DNA of 64,000 bases. It comes from Erodium maritimum. Its lineage: Eukaryota; Streptophyta; Magnoliopsida; Geraniales; Geraniaceae. This document shows, piece by piece, positions 31,413-43,800 of this stretch. How positions within the stretch are numbered: position 1 is the stretch's first letter; every line of letters begins with the position of its first letter. The position numbers were made by a program, and so were the translations under genes. The notes beneath the pieces were generated by a model. That model was not told the DNA's origin. It saw nothing but the letters and a program-made list of their open reading frames with translations, and made no database searches. The stretch covers positions 75,872,523 through 75,936,522 of the forward strand of contig OY997589.1 of the NCBI GenBank assembly GCA_963921825.1, in the 5' to 3' direction.

Positions 31413-33197
31413 TTACTTTTGTGTCCTTTCCCTACAAGGTGGCATGGGTTTGCCACACAAACACAGGTTATGGGCATAAGCAACTCTTGGGAAAATGCTA
31501 TAAGGTCTACCTTGTGGGATCTCTCCACACAGAAAGTTAGCCCTGAAATTTGCATGCTGTAGGTCTTTCAGTGCCAACATGCTAACTGGGATTTTTCCAA
31601 TCAGCTTATTGACAGAGAGATTGAGCCATTGAAGCTTCTGTAAGTGCCCCAAACTTGTAGGGATTGTGCCTGTTATGTGGTTCCTCGAAACATCTAGCTT
31701 CTGGAGTTGAGTCATACTTGAGATTGAATAAGGGATAGGACCTGTAATATTGTTGCTTGCCATGTTCAGGACCTTCAAGCTTAAGCCTCCTCTGAACTCA
31801 GGAATGGTGCCTGATATCTGGTTGTTTGATACATCTATCTCCTCCAAAAGCCTGCTTGTCTTTTCATTGAAGATTGCAGAGAGAGAGCCGGTGAGCTGAT
31901 TTGAGTGGAGATTGAGAGAGGACAATCCATCAGGCAATGCGAGCTCAGAAAGAGCAAACTTCAGCTGGTTGCTTGAGAGTTTCAACTTCTCCAAGCTGGA
32001 CATGCCGGAGAAGAAGCTCCCGATCCCACCAGTGAATAGGTTGTCTGAAAGATCAATGGAGGTCAATGAATCAGGATTGCTGAATTTGGGGAGTGTTCCT
32101 CTGAGTCTGCACCCAGCTAAATGAACATCTGATAGAGGCCTGCTCCTGATCCAATCTGGAACTGTGCTTAAACTGAGTCTGTTGTAGGACAGATCTATTG
32201 ATAGCAGGGAGGGTATGCCCTTGGCAAGGGCAATAGGTAAGGGACCTGATATGGCATTTCTTGACAAGTTGAGCTGCCAAAGGTTGTTTAGCCTTGAAAT
32301 GGATGCTGGAACTTGGCCTTTAAGCTGATTTGAACCAAGTGAAAGAGTAGTTAGAGACTTCAATCTTCCAATCTGGTAAGGGATTGTACCTGTGAGCTGG
32401 TTCATGCTCAGAGACAAGTCTCTAAGATTGGCCAAGTTGCAGACGGAATTGGGTATTTGCCCAGAAATTCGATTGCTGGAGAGGTCGATGAAGGTAAGGT
32501 TTTTGCAGTACCCTACAAAATCTGGTACTGACCCAGATAAGGAGTTGAAGTTGAGATCAAGATACTGTAAACTCTGCAGGTTTTTGAAAGTGTAGGGGAT
32601 TGGGCCTGTGAGGGAGTTCCTGGATAAAATGAGCTGAAGAAGATGCTTCAGGTTACCTAAAGCTGGAGGGATGGGTCCCTGAAAATGGTTGCCACTGAGT
32701 GATAGGGTAGTGAGCAAAGGAAAGTAACCAAAAGATGGAGGGATGTGGCCTTGGAATGAATTGTCATCTAGGACTAGGTGGGTGAGGTGGGTGAGGCTTG
32801 AGATGGTCTCAGGGATTGGTCCTGTGATGTGCTTCATGCCACTGATCACCAAAGTCTCCAAGAACTCAAGACTGCCCAGAGAAGAGGACATTGTGCCCTT
32901 CATGTAGAGGGCTCTCTCCTCGACCGGCCTCTGCAGCTGTAGGGCAATGACCCTTCCTGTGCCTTGTGCGTTGCACTCGACGCCCTCCCAGTCTCCTCCA
33001 CAGCAGTCTCTGCCTGTCCAGGAAGCTAGAATGCCTGTAGTGTCCTTGTAGATTCTTGCTTTGAAGCTCAGAAGTGCAGCTCTATCGGCAGCCGAGCACG
33101 GGCCAGTTGTTGGTTCTGCTAAGGACTGTGGAAAGACATGAAAAACTGAGTGTATCAGCAAAAGCTTGAGGAGCCATGTTGGACAAAGAAGCATCAT
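31413..33197 (-). CDS. Secreted leucine-rich repeat protein, DRT100-like
   Basis: Single-exon gene of 594 residues. Residues 1-27 form a signal peptide (LLKLLLIHSVF core). Then comes the LRRNT_2 cap (CSAADRAALLSFKARIY, WTGRDCCGGDWEGVEC) with paired cysteines, followed by roughly seventeen plant-type repeats of the LxxLxLSxNxLTGxIP form, and a C-terminal cap ending CLCGKPMPPC. There is no membrane segment and no kinase domain, so the product should be extracellular or wall-bound. This is the architecture of DRT100 and related LRR proteins. Polygalacturonase inhibitors are shorter relatives. The ligand is unknown. It converges with the HMGB7-like gene, with 369 bp between stop codons. The start is supported by a TATA box about 80 bp upstream. 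Confidence 0.9.
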   Translation of the reverse strand: MMLLCPTWLLKLLLIHSVFHVFPQSLAEPTTGPCSAADRAALLSFKARIYKDTTGILASWTGRDCCGGDWEGVECNAQGTGRVIALQLQRPVEERALYMKGTMSSSLGSLEFLETLVISGMKHITGPIPETISSLTHLTHLVLDDNSFQGHIPPSFGYFPLLTTLSLSGNHFQGPIPPALGNLKHLLQLILSRNSLTGPIPYTFKNLQSLQYLDLNFNSLSGSVPDFVGYCKNLTFIDLSSNRISGQIPNSVCNLANLRDLSLSMNQLTGTIPYQIGRLKSLTTLSLGSNQLKGQVPASISRLNNLWQLNLSRNAISGPLPIALAKGIPSLLSIDLSYNRLSLSTVPDWIRSRPLSDVHLAGCRLRGTLPKFSNPDSLTSIDLSDNLFTGGIGSFFSGMSSLEKLKLSSNQLKFALSELALPDGLSSLNLHSNQLTGSLSAIFNEKTSRLLEEIDVSNNQISGTIPEFRGGLSLKVLNMASNNITGPIPYSISSMTQLQKLDVSRNHITGTIPTSLGHLQKLQWLNLSVNKLIGKIPVSMLALKDLQHANFRANFLCGEIPQGRPYSIFPRVAYAHNLCLCGKPMPPCRERTQK

Positions 33198-33276
33198 TTT
33201 TTTGATTGAATAAGAAGAATTGATCGAGATTGATCAGGTTGGATGGAAGTGAGATTTTCAGTGATGCTACGTCTTC

Positions 33277-33284
33277 TATTTATA
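33277..33284 (-). promoter_or_regulatory. TATA box of the LRR gene
   Basis: The minus strand reads TATAAATA about 80 bp upstream of the ATG at 33197. Confidence 0.6.
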
Positions 33285-33299
33285 GTAATTAGGTACCGT

Positions 33300-35250
33300 A
33301 AAATGAATAAAACGGTATCAAATTTGAATTTTGTGAGAAATTAAAAACAGGCACAGGAAAATTCATGGATATGATTCACGAGGATGGCCAATTTGAACGT
33401 AGGAGCGCAACATATTCAAAATTCTCCGCCGTTCCATTAATGTTCATGTTGTTGCTTAGAAGATTAAATTCACCCAGACCCGCCTCCTCCCCAAATCAGC
33501 TCTTGGAGATCAATTACAGTTGCTATTTATATAACAGTTAACGAAAGTATCAGCAACAAATCTCTTTTTAAATTAACGAAATTATAGTCTACCTCAAATT
33601 TCGTATGTTTTTAGTGACAAGTCTCCGAGGAGGGGGTAAAGTGACTTGATAATACATTTTCTTTTAATTAAATCCTATCCATTATACTAAAGCAAAATAA
33701 AATCTCGACTGATAATCAGAAAGTAATAAACCAGGTAACAACAGAAAGCTTAATTGAAACGTTCGAACATCGTAGGACTGTAAAAAGGACTCAAATATAT
33801 TTATTGGTCGAAATGCTCCAGGTGGATGTAGGGAGATGAGTGATATTGGCCGAAATACTCCTGTTGGATGCAGGGAGAGGGATGATGCGATAGCGGTCGA
33901 GGACATCAGTATAATTACTCAAAACAATGAGCTAGAGCAGAGTCGGTCCATTTCCGAAATGTTGGTGTCGAGGCGGACTAAGTATTCCTCCGAGGATCCA
34001 GGTAGCGTCGTCTTCCCTTGAATGATGGCGTAGGACTCCAAGAACGCGAGAGTGCTGGCTCCTGAGATAGTAGAGAAATATTATACCGATACTTGGTGGA
34101 ACTGTTGCCACAATGCGATCAGTGAGGCGGTAATACCCGCGAACCCCTCACTAGTCCTTATGTCACTTATTGGGAGAGGCAAGGGGGCGCAACACCTTTG
34201 CTGATTTGTTTGTCCCTCCTTTGTGCCCATCATTCCTATCTGATCTGGTATCTAGACTTTGTAGTAGACCTAAGTTCGTCCGAGCATTAACGAAAAACAG
34301 ATACACCCTACTATCGATCGAGAACGATGCCTTTACGATACTTGTTTACCCTGCAGCCACCCGAACAACGGTTGAGGAACGAAGCATCGGACGATTACTC
34401 TTGCTACATCCAGACCTTCCTCCGTCATCATTGTCGTCTTAGTCGTCGTCCCTGGACAAATGACCACACTCGCCCAACGAGCAGCTTCCGCCTCCGCTCA
34501 CATGTGGTCGACGTCCGAATACCTAACAATTTCGCGCCAGAGTTCTCATTAAAACAAAAAAAAATCCTTAAACCAAGGCAATATGCACAAACGTGTGAGA
34601 CGGAAAACCATAGAGAAGAGATATGTATCCAACCTCCAAACAGACCTCTGAGACACCAGAAGTGACCTCGATAGCCAACCCCGAACCACACTTTTGTGCA
34701 GCCTTGCCTGACAGCAAAAACACCCCGGTGGGAGGCCGACCATCTCGTCGCTGCACGTTGAACTGACTCCTTCCAACCGGGGAGCCGTCCTCGAGACGGT
34801 TTCCTGCAATCAGACGCTTTCACGTTGCACTCGCTCTACCAAGACACGAATGGAACCTCTCTCCAATTTGTCCACAACAGTCTTGTCGATCCACTCCTAC
34901 ACCATCTTGAACGCATCAACGAGATGAACCGCACAGTACATAAAGAATGATCAATCCCATCTCTAAACCTAAATCCTAGCCGCCTCCATCACACCGTTGG
35001 TACTTCTAAATCGATATTTAATACATTTTCATCAATTCCAATCCTAAAAGAACAAAATAATGTATCAATTCTTAAGTTGTGCCGTTAGATATTATTGACA
35101 AAAAAAAATGTTATTTCGTGACTAAGGTCCCGTTATGTGCTACAAGCTTTGATATCATGATCCAGTCAAAGCTGAGTCTTGTCCAGCAATGAAATAGTTA
35201 GAAATTGATGACAATTTAGAATAGGTACGTACCAATCAAATTGTAAAAAT
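33300..35250. other. Intergenic region with no recognised gene
   Basis: Short open frames occur (for example around 34.4-34.8 kb) but none shows a known domain, codon pattern or splice structure. 34.0-34.9 kb is more GC-rich than its surroundings and may be old repeat sequence. Confidence 0.4.
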
Positions 35251-35353
35251 TGTATGCGTTAATTAGATGGACAGGTCCCCCGAAGAAGAAAGTGACGATC
35301 CATAAATACATTTAAATAACGCAAAGAATATAGCGCTCTGTTTGCTACAGTAG

Positions 35354-36833
35354 ATGATGATTTTTTCAGAAGAACAACTTGAAGATCTACAGCTATTGGG
35401 AAGAACAGCTTGGATTCTTGCAGCAGATATATCGGTTCTCCTTCCTGGTTTCACTTATAAGATCTCTAGGTCCCCGGACGATAGTCAACACTCCGGCTGC
35501 ACCAGAGCATCCTCGCACTGCATCGGGCCATCCTATTGACCTTGTTCTTCAATTTGGAGATAGAGACGATTCTCCAACCTCATTTGAAGACAGAAGATAC
35601 ATCTGGAATAATTTTCAATGTACTAATATGTTCGACAGTGAGAAGATGTTTTTTTCAAACTAGAGCGGACGGATCGTTGAGACTTTTGAATTCTCGAACT
35701 CGTACTCTAGAGAAGACTCAGAAGATTGGGAGCTCGTTAGAAGAAATTAAAGAAAATGCCTCTTTGGATAGAGAAGTGAGAATAGCTTCCTCTTCAGCAT
35801 TAGGTCCACCACCTGGTTTTGAGGAAGGAGTTGAGGCGGTCCAAAAGAAGCATCCTCAGAGCTCGAGACTGAGTACAACTTCAGAGTTTAAAAGAAAATG
35901 GAGAAGAAGACTAGGTCGTCGCTTAAACCTGGATGGAGATAGAAGGTGGTCTGAAGTTAGTAGTGGTGAGCCAGAGTATTGGGATTTCATTAGCAATGTA
36001 CCACCCAATTCATCATGCCTTTAGATAGAAGAGTAGTTTAAAGATGTTGGCCAGATTTTAACAGTAGAGGCATCTATAAAGCCAAATCTCAGAGGGGGGT
36101 GGTTTGCATTCATTTGATTTCAGAAGGAGGGAGGTTTACTATCAGCAATTCAAAAGTTCAATGGGTGGCTTCTTTGTGGCAACATAGCACTTGTAGCTAA
36201 GGCTTGGAGAAAGAGGAAAAGCATGGCTCTCCAATCACCAGAAAAATTTGAATGGAGAGAAAAAAGGAAATCGAGCATGGAAAACATTTCTCAGGCACAA
36301 GTTGCAGTCCCTAGAGGCTCGGTGGTTACTGAACAACTTCATTTGTTGAGGAGATCTCATATAGCAATTTCACACAGAAACCTAAGTGCTCAAGCCATAA
36401 TGAGGGAGATGGCAAGTGAAGGAGTTAGTCTGATGTTAAAGATCTGGGAAGTAGATGTGTAATATTCACTTGCTTAGATGAGGAGATAGACAAACTAATG
36501 CTAAATGAGAACATGAAGTGGCTGGAAAATTGGTTCTTGATCATTCCAAATAGGCAGTTATTGTGTAAAGAGATATGATCCTTCCGATGGGTATCAATTC
36601 AAGGCATCCCTTTCCATGATCGGTGTGAAGAATTTATGGCTGCTGCAGTTGAAGAGGTAGGTGAATTAATTTATACTCATCCTTCATCTCTTTCAGGATC
36701 TAGTAGAGAGGTGGCTTATGCACTGATTCATACTCCTTCAATCAAGCATGTGAACAAGTTTACAACTTTCTTATTGGGGAATGATAGTTTTGAAGCTCTG
36801 GTTGCTACAAAAAATACCAACATTCTTCTTTAA
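35354..36833 (+). pseudogene. LINE ORF1-like region, 5' part
   Basis: Broken open stretches: one with GPPPGFEEGVE (about 35.81 kb) and a basic block KRKWRRRLGRR, one at 36223-36462, and one at 36636-36833 ending before the gypsy LTR. The RWVSIQGIPFHD stretch near 36.59 kb resembles the conserved WVxIxGxP segment of plant LINE ORF1 proteins (DUF4283 type). Frames change between stretches. Confidence 0.6.
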
Positions 36834-38921
36834 TGGGATCTAGCATCTGTACCAATTTCAAGCTGTGTATCAGAAGACCCATCTTCTACAAGTCAGTTTA
36901 CAACTCCATCACAGTCTTTGAATCTTGCAAATCCTACTGAGGTGAGACCTTATACCCCTGACTCCTATCTATCTTCACCTACTGTAGAACCCGCTTCGTT
37001 TAAAAGTGTAGTAAAGTGAAATTTGGAAACGTCGAGGTGTGTTTTTGTAACAAATCATTTTTGTTTGGAGAAGGAAAAATCAAAAAAAAAAAGAGAAAAG
37101 AGCAAGGAAGGGAAATGGGTCTGATTTGGGGAGGTTGGGCTGTTTGGGCCGAGCCCAGATTACCCACGCCGGCCCAACCCAAACGAAACCCTAGAGCACT
37201 CCTACTTCAACTGTTCAGGCACGCATTTCGAGGCATCAGAGCCGCGCCTCTCTCTTCCCAGTCGATCCTCTCTCTCTCTTCTCGCGCGAACAGCTTCCCC
37301 TCCCTCTCACCTGTTCGACGCCGGCGACCTGACCTCGCCCTCCCTCTCCGGCCACGCCACCGACCGCGCCGAGCTCTCACCTCTCCTCTCCGAGCTTCAA
37401 CCGAACCTCCCCCGGCCGGAATCGACGCGGGCTCGCCGGAGAACGTACGATGCCCCCGAGCTCGACTTCGCCCGATCCCTCGTCGTCCTCCTCTTCTCCG
37501 TGAACCACCGCCAGACAACCGGCCTAGCGAGCTGGGTGGGAACGAGCGCCGTCGTCAGAACCTCGAGCCCCGTCGGACTCCACTCGCCGGAGAAGACGAA
37601 CCCTCGCCAGATCCGAACGAGAAACGCGCGTGGGTCCTCACCTAAGCCGCCGCCGCCACGACCTCGAGTTCGCCGTGGATCTGCCGCCTTCCTCCGCTTC
37701 TTTCCCTCGTCGGCGTACCTCACCGGCCATCGTGGACGACCGCCGGAGCAACCCTGCTCACCGGTGTCATGCTCAGTTCCGGCCAGCCTCATCAGGCCAG
37801 TTTGGGCCAGAAGAGAACCGGGCCTTGGGCCCGAAACGAGTTGGGTCGAGCAGACCTCGGGCCCGTGTGAAGGATCGGGCCAACAAGACCAGAAGACGGG
37901 CCTTGGGCCACTATGGACTCGGGCCTTGGGCCCATTTGGACTTCAGGACCGGGTCTGGACCGGGTTCGGGTTCGGATCCGGGTCAACCGGACTTTAATGG
38001 AAATCGTTTTAAAAGCAGATTTAATTAATCGGTTTAACGAACTCAAGGTGAGATTTTGGACTGGGTAAATTGTGGTTAAATCAGAGAACCGTTGGACTGT
38101 TATCATTATTGATTTGGACATTTTATGTGTCAACCTAGACGGGACTTCGCCCGAGAGCGAAGATGTTGGACCCGAGCTAGAAGAGCAAGGATCACACCGG
38201 GACCCGAGTGAAGAACGGAGTAGTGACCACCGGGCCTCATCAAAGCGTTGAAAGCAAGACCACGAGGTAGGGAAAGTCTTAAATTCTTAATTAACGCTTA
38301 GTATGCATGACTAGAATAATAAAATCGGAAAGGTCCTAGAATTGCCCATAGGATGCGAATAACTAGAATAATCGTATTTCAATCACTAATAAATGGATGA
38401 GTCTAGTATGCATGCTTAGGACGATGACAATTAGTGAAGTGTGCTTTCAATACTTGGGAACTTCATTTACTGGTAGAGAGGCTGTGAAGAGCTCTCGGAT
38501 TAGTTGCGTGCTAGGTTCACATGCTTGATTGATTGTTGTCGAGTTAACTTAAGAGTCTAATGAAACTAGATTAGCTTGTCTTATCGAATGCCTATTTGTT
38601 CGTTCACTTGATGATTGATTGGTTGAATGCATACTTGGTTGGTTGAGTGTTTATGTTGATGTAAATTGTTGGTTAAACGGATGATCGAGTATGACTGATT
38701 GTGCCAAAGGGGTACAATCAGGTGATCGATGTACCGATGGTTGGTGACAGGTAAGTGTACGGTAAGTATGAAATGGTATTGGTTGTCTGGGTTGTGATGA
38801 AAGTGTGTTCCGATGTGTGCTGCTTGATGGATGAATGAAATGCTTGTTCCTTTATTCTTATTCTTGAATGTATGCTCGTTTATTGGTTTGTCTGTTTGTT
38901 TGCTCGGTTCGGTACTACACC

Positions 38922-38946
38922 GGGGGGGGGGGGGGGGGGGGGGGGG
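38922..38946 (+). repeat. Poly-G run of 25
   Basis: Uninterrupted G25 inside the gypsy solo LTR. Length may be affected by sequencing. Confidence 0.9.
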
Positions 38947-39058
38947 TAATCCGGTGCCGATGAGGTGGTTGGAGTTGGACAGATACAGTGAGTTAATGAC
39001 TGAGTTTAGAGCCTGAGGGTATTGGTTACTGGATATTATAAGAGTTGAGTATTGGTCG

Positions 39059-39315
39059 GTCCTGCGGGATATTCTTTGGTTACTGGATATTATGAGAGTT
39101 GAGTATTGGCAGATCCTGCGGGATATTCATCGGTTATTGGGCCTGCGGGCAGTTGGTTATTGGACCCTGCGGGGCATTGGTTATTGAGCCTGCGGGCATT
39201 TGGTTATTGGACCCTGCGGGGCATTGGTTATTCGGCCTGCGGGCATTTGGTTATTGGACCCTGCGGGGCATTGGTTACTGGGCCTGCGGGCAATTGGACA
39301 GTTTACCCTGTGGGG
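39059..39315 (+). repeat. Array of ten C(TGCG)G mini-hairpins in the gypsy LTR
   Basis: Ten short hairpins share the loop TGCG (once TGTG) with 3-4 bp stems that vary: TCC/GGA (39060), ATCC/GGAT (39113), GCC/GGC (39141, 39188, 39235, 39282), CCC/GGG (39165, 39212, 39259, 39306). From the third unit they alternate GCC and CCC types at ~23-24 bp spacing. Linkers read ATTGGTTATTG or similar. Confidence 0.8.
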
Positions 39316-40859
39316 AAAGGATTACTTATGGTTTCACCCCCAAGGAACTGCATCCCAGTGGGTGCACTACTTGGTCCCCCATGAATATGGTCCTTAGGTG
39401 GCATTTCCGAATTAGTTTCGGTGCCTCGATGCATGTACCTCCTCTGGACCGAGGGAAAATCTGATGTGATGTGGATACTCTGGTGGATCGGATTATGGGA
39501 ACCGAAGTGATCCCAGAATGTATCCACGGATCGGAGGCTTGAGAAAGCAAGTGGTTGGCAAGGTACTGATAATTCCCAGTTTACTTTTATTGTCCCTTGA
39601 AGTAATTATTATAAACTTATTTATGTCACGGTCACTTGGATATTATGACGTTGTTGTAACTATTTCTGATTCTTTATCACTTCCTTATTTATTATAGTGT
39701 TCCGTTGTTCGGTTTACATTTGTAAGCAGTTTACCTTTAACGTAAGGGTTGAGTTATTAAGGTTTTTCCTACTGAGCGTAAGCTCACCCCCTTTGGTGTC
39801 TAACTGTTTTACAGGAGTACCGGTTGTCGAGGGAAGTCAAGGCTCGGGAGCTTTTGGACTTCTTTGGGCTTACTAGAGTTATGTTGGTCTCATGTATTGA
39901 ACATCCTTTATTTGACCATCTATGTTGAGCTGTGACTCACGATGTTTTTAAACTATTTATTTATGTGTCGATTTTGACGGAGTTCGTATGAGATTTTGGA
40001 ACTTTTACCTATCGTTTATGATTTCTTTTATTTCAACTCAGGTCACGTCTCGAGTCCGGTCAAAACGGATTTGGGGCGTGACACCTACGGCTATGGAACC
40101 TCTTATAGTTATTGCAGAAGAAGAAGGAAATCTTTTATTAAATACAGTGAAGGTCAATCTAGAGGCCATTCGTGTTGATATTCTTCAAGAGGTTGTTCAA
40201 TCCCACATTAACTCAGGGGACAAGCAAAGGGAATGTATCAAACTCTGAGGTCTGAAGGCAGTGGAGAACATATTAATGGCTCTTTGGAGTATTCAAGTCT
40301 AGCTCCAGATTCTGTAGTTCAGGAAGTGATCAAAGATACCTTTGATAATTCTACCTACATTTTTCAGTAGAGAATTTAGACACTAATACTTTGAATCATC
40401 AGTCCTTTTCTCCACATTCCATGGAGGTCGCAGAAGCAGTTTCTTACTCTGGTAACAAACCACTGGATAAAGGAATAAACCTTCTTGTGTCAGAATTAAA
40501 AAATACTACCTCTTTGGAACCTGTGGTGGAAGGGAACACTAATGAGATGGTAAGGGTCACAAGTTTAGGTACATTTGAGGGTCCACTTGCTAATTTTCAA
40601 AAAGAAAAGGAAACTCAGTTGGAGGGAAATATTGCCTCAGATTTCATCTTCTCCCAAGTCAGATGCACAAATAACAAATCCCCTCCCTCTCAGTCTCCTA
40701 AAGAAAGACCAAGAAACTCCAAGTCTCTTATGTCTATGATACTAGATCCAAAAAGGGAAGACAGGTTCCACTTTTATATCTCTCAGACAGTAAAATTGCA
40801 GGCAAAAGAAAACCCTTAGCTCTTTCTAAAGAGAAAAATAAGTCCCTAGGACTATTGCA

Positions 40860-43800
40860 AGGCCTTAGAAATCAAAGCCTTAGTTGTTGATCATTTGGTG
40901 GTTGATCAATTCGACAACTTAGAAGATGAGATCAATCAGAGACTCAACCTTGATGTTGATTCTAGTGGTGGGTTCCTTGATCTACAAGAGGATGATGAGA
41001 CATGTCTGGATGAGATAGAATCTCAGTCCAGAGCTCTTTTCCCCTAAAAGCTCAGTGAAGATCTATGATTGGAAATACCAAACCCCTAGAACATGCAATT
41101 ATTTGGTCTGGTTATGTTGTTGATTGGAAAGTACATATCTCTATTGTCAATATTTATGCTCCCTGTGGAGTAAGAGCTAGAAGGTCTTTGTGGCAGACCT
41201 TAATTCAGGAAATACAACTCCTTGGGGAATTCTATATGTGTGCTGGTGATTTAAAAACAGTTTTATCTCCTGTTGAAAAATCAGGTTCCTCTCAGTTGTC
41301 ATCTTCAAGCATAAACTTCTCTTTGTTCATCAATGAAGCTCCCTTACTTGATCTTCCTCTCAGTGGAGCTAAATTTATTTAGTTTGGTCCCTCTTCCAGA
41401 GCATCCAGATTGGATAGATTTTTGCTTGGACCACAAGTAATGGCAGAATTCAAAAATCTCTCTCAGTTTTGTCTCAGCAGATCCATTTCAGATAACAAGT
41501 CTACTCTATTGTCAGATCCTTATGTGGATTGGGAGCCTAGACCTTTTAAGTTCCTAAGTGCTTGGCTAGACCATCCATTATTTTTCTCTGCAGTTAAGTT
41601 TTTCTGGTTGAATTTTGTCATAGGTGGTGAACCTCATTTCATTATTTGGCAGAAGTTGAAACTACTCAAAATCTTTCTAAAAGATTGGAACACCAATGTG
41701 TTTGGTTGGTTAGAGAAGAATATTGATTCTATTAAGCAAGAGATTAATGATCTGGATTCTTTAGTTGAAAGTAGAAGTCTTACAGAAGTTGAGAGATCAA
41801 GAAGAGCTTTCCTAGGGGCATTACTTATACAAAAGTTGAAGGCTTTGTCCAAAGTTTGGAGACAAAAGCTAGATTTAAATGGTTGAAGGAGGGTGATAGA
41901 AGCTCCAAATTCTACAACCTTCTGGCCAATTTTACAGGTTAGAGGAAGAAAATCACACAAATTTGGGATGGGGAAAATTTTCTTACTTCTCCTCCGGATA
42001 TAAAGGAAGCTGCACGAGAACATTTTGTTGTTACATTTAAGAAATCCTCATATGTAATTCTTGATCTCTCTAAGTTTCCTTTTAATTCTATATCTATAAC
42101 TAAGGCTAATTTTCTTGAGAGACCATTCTCTGAACCTGAAATTTTTGGTGCTGTTATGGAATACAATAGTGAGAAAGCATCAGGTCCTGATGGATATACA
42201 CTTAAGTTCTTTCAAAAGTGTTGAGATTTCTTACAACTAGACATATCCCTTTTTGTCATCATTTCTTTGAGACAAGATTGCTAGGGAAAGGGATAAACTC
42301 TTCTTTCTTCACTTTGATTCCTAAGGTTCAAAATCCCTTAACTTTTGAGGAGTTCAGGCCCATCAGTTTGGTTGGAGTAGTATACAAGATCATCTCTAAA
42401 ATTCTAGCTGCAAGATTAAAAACAGTTATGGATCAATTAGTAAATGATGTTCAGACTGGATTTATAGTTGGGAGACAAATCCTAGACGGGGTCTTAATTG
42501 CCACTGAGTTGATTCATTCTATAAAAGCTGCCAAAGATGAAGTAATTATTCTCAAGGTGGATTTTGAGAAGACTTATGCCTATCTAGACTGGAGTTATTT
42601 GGATCAGATTTTACATATTATGGGCTTTGGTAGTGTGTGGAAGATGTGAATGGCTTCTTGCTTTCAGGCTTGGTCATCAGTTTTGATAAATGGCTCTCAT
42701 TCTTCTGATTTTAAATTATCCAGAGGCTTGAGACAAGGGTGTTCTCTCTCTCCTTTACTTTTTTCTCTTGTAGATGAAGGTTTACATCAAATCCTTGATC
42801 AATGCATTCATGCTAGTAATATATAAGTCATCTCTTGTGGTATTAAGGGGCCCACCATCTCTCATCTGCAATTTCCAGATGATACCTTGATCATCATCAA
42901 AGCTAAAGCTCTACCTATACACAACCTCAAGTCGTCTCTTAAAGCTTTCCAGTTAGCCTCTAGTTTAAAAATCAATTATTGCAAATAAAATGTAGTTCTC
43001 CTTAATGCCTCATCCATCTCAGTTGATTTAGTGTATGATATTTTGGGTTGTGAAGCTGTTGATCTTCCTTTAGATTACTTAGGGTTCAAGTTAGGTGCTT
43101 ATACAAGGAGATATTCCACTTGACTCCCTATCATCTCTAAGTTTAAGAGAAAACCCAGTCTTTGGCAGGCCAGGATGTTTAATTTTTGGGGTAGTATCAC
43201 TCTAATTAAAACATCCATGTCCTCTTTGCCCCTGTACTATATGTCTCTTTTCTAGGTTCCAAAGAAAGTTATTAGAGAAATGGAAATGTGACAAAGGAAG
43301 TTTCCGTGGAATGGATCAATTACTAAGAAGGTACTGCATAAAGTCAGGTGGGATTTGGTTTGCCTTCCAAAGGTAAAGGGAGGTATGGGAATTACAAGTC
43401 TTTATATTATGAATTCAGCCCTCCTAGCAAAGTGGTGGTGGAGATTTTCTATAAAGACTGATTCTCTTTGGAAAAAAATTTCTTTGTGCCAAATATGGTT
43501 GGAGCCCTGAGGATTGGCATTTGTCCCTCATTAATATATCATCAAACCAAAATTTCCTAGGGCATATCCAGTCTCTACTTTTAGATCATAAATTCAGCAA
43601 TGCAGAGGAGTTTTCTGGTTTGGAATGGTTTGTAGTAAATGGTCTCAGAGTTGATTTTTGAGGGGACATCTAGTTATTGGAGGTTCCAATTAAGTCTACA
43701 TTTCATAGAGTTTTTCATTTGTGCATACACAAAAAATTTAAGGTTGCATTCTTCTAGAACAATGGTGAATGGCTCATTCATTTCAGGAGGCAGTTGAGGG

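Larger units (their letters stand above)
37017..40083 (+). mobile_element. Gypsy solo LTR (Tekay/Del-like) inside the LINE
   Basis: 3.07-kb plus-strand LTR from TGAAATTTGG to GGGGCGTGACA. It shares the CTACTGAGCG...AAGCTCACCCC segment (about 39770) with the minus-strand gypsy LTRs. No interior domains, so it is a solo LTR. Flanking 5-mers do not match, so the target duplication is lost or unclear. The LINE ORF1 region lies on both sides. Confidence 0.75.

Noticed and set aside
34170-34823. Possible small genes on both strands
   Set aside because: No domain, no splice signals and overlapping frames on opposite strands. Nothing supports coding.
37016-37997. Long GC-rich open frames (209 and 165 residues)
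   Set aside because: They lie in the leader-like part of a gypsy LTR, have no known domain, overlap open frames on the other strand and show Arg/Pro/Ser-rich composition expected from GC-rich non-coding DNA.
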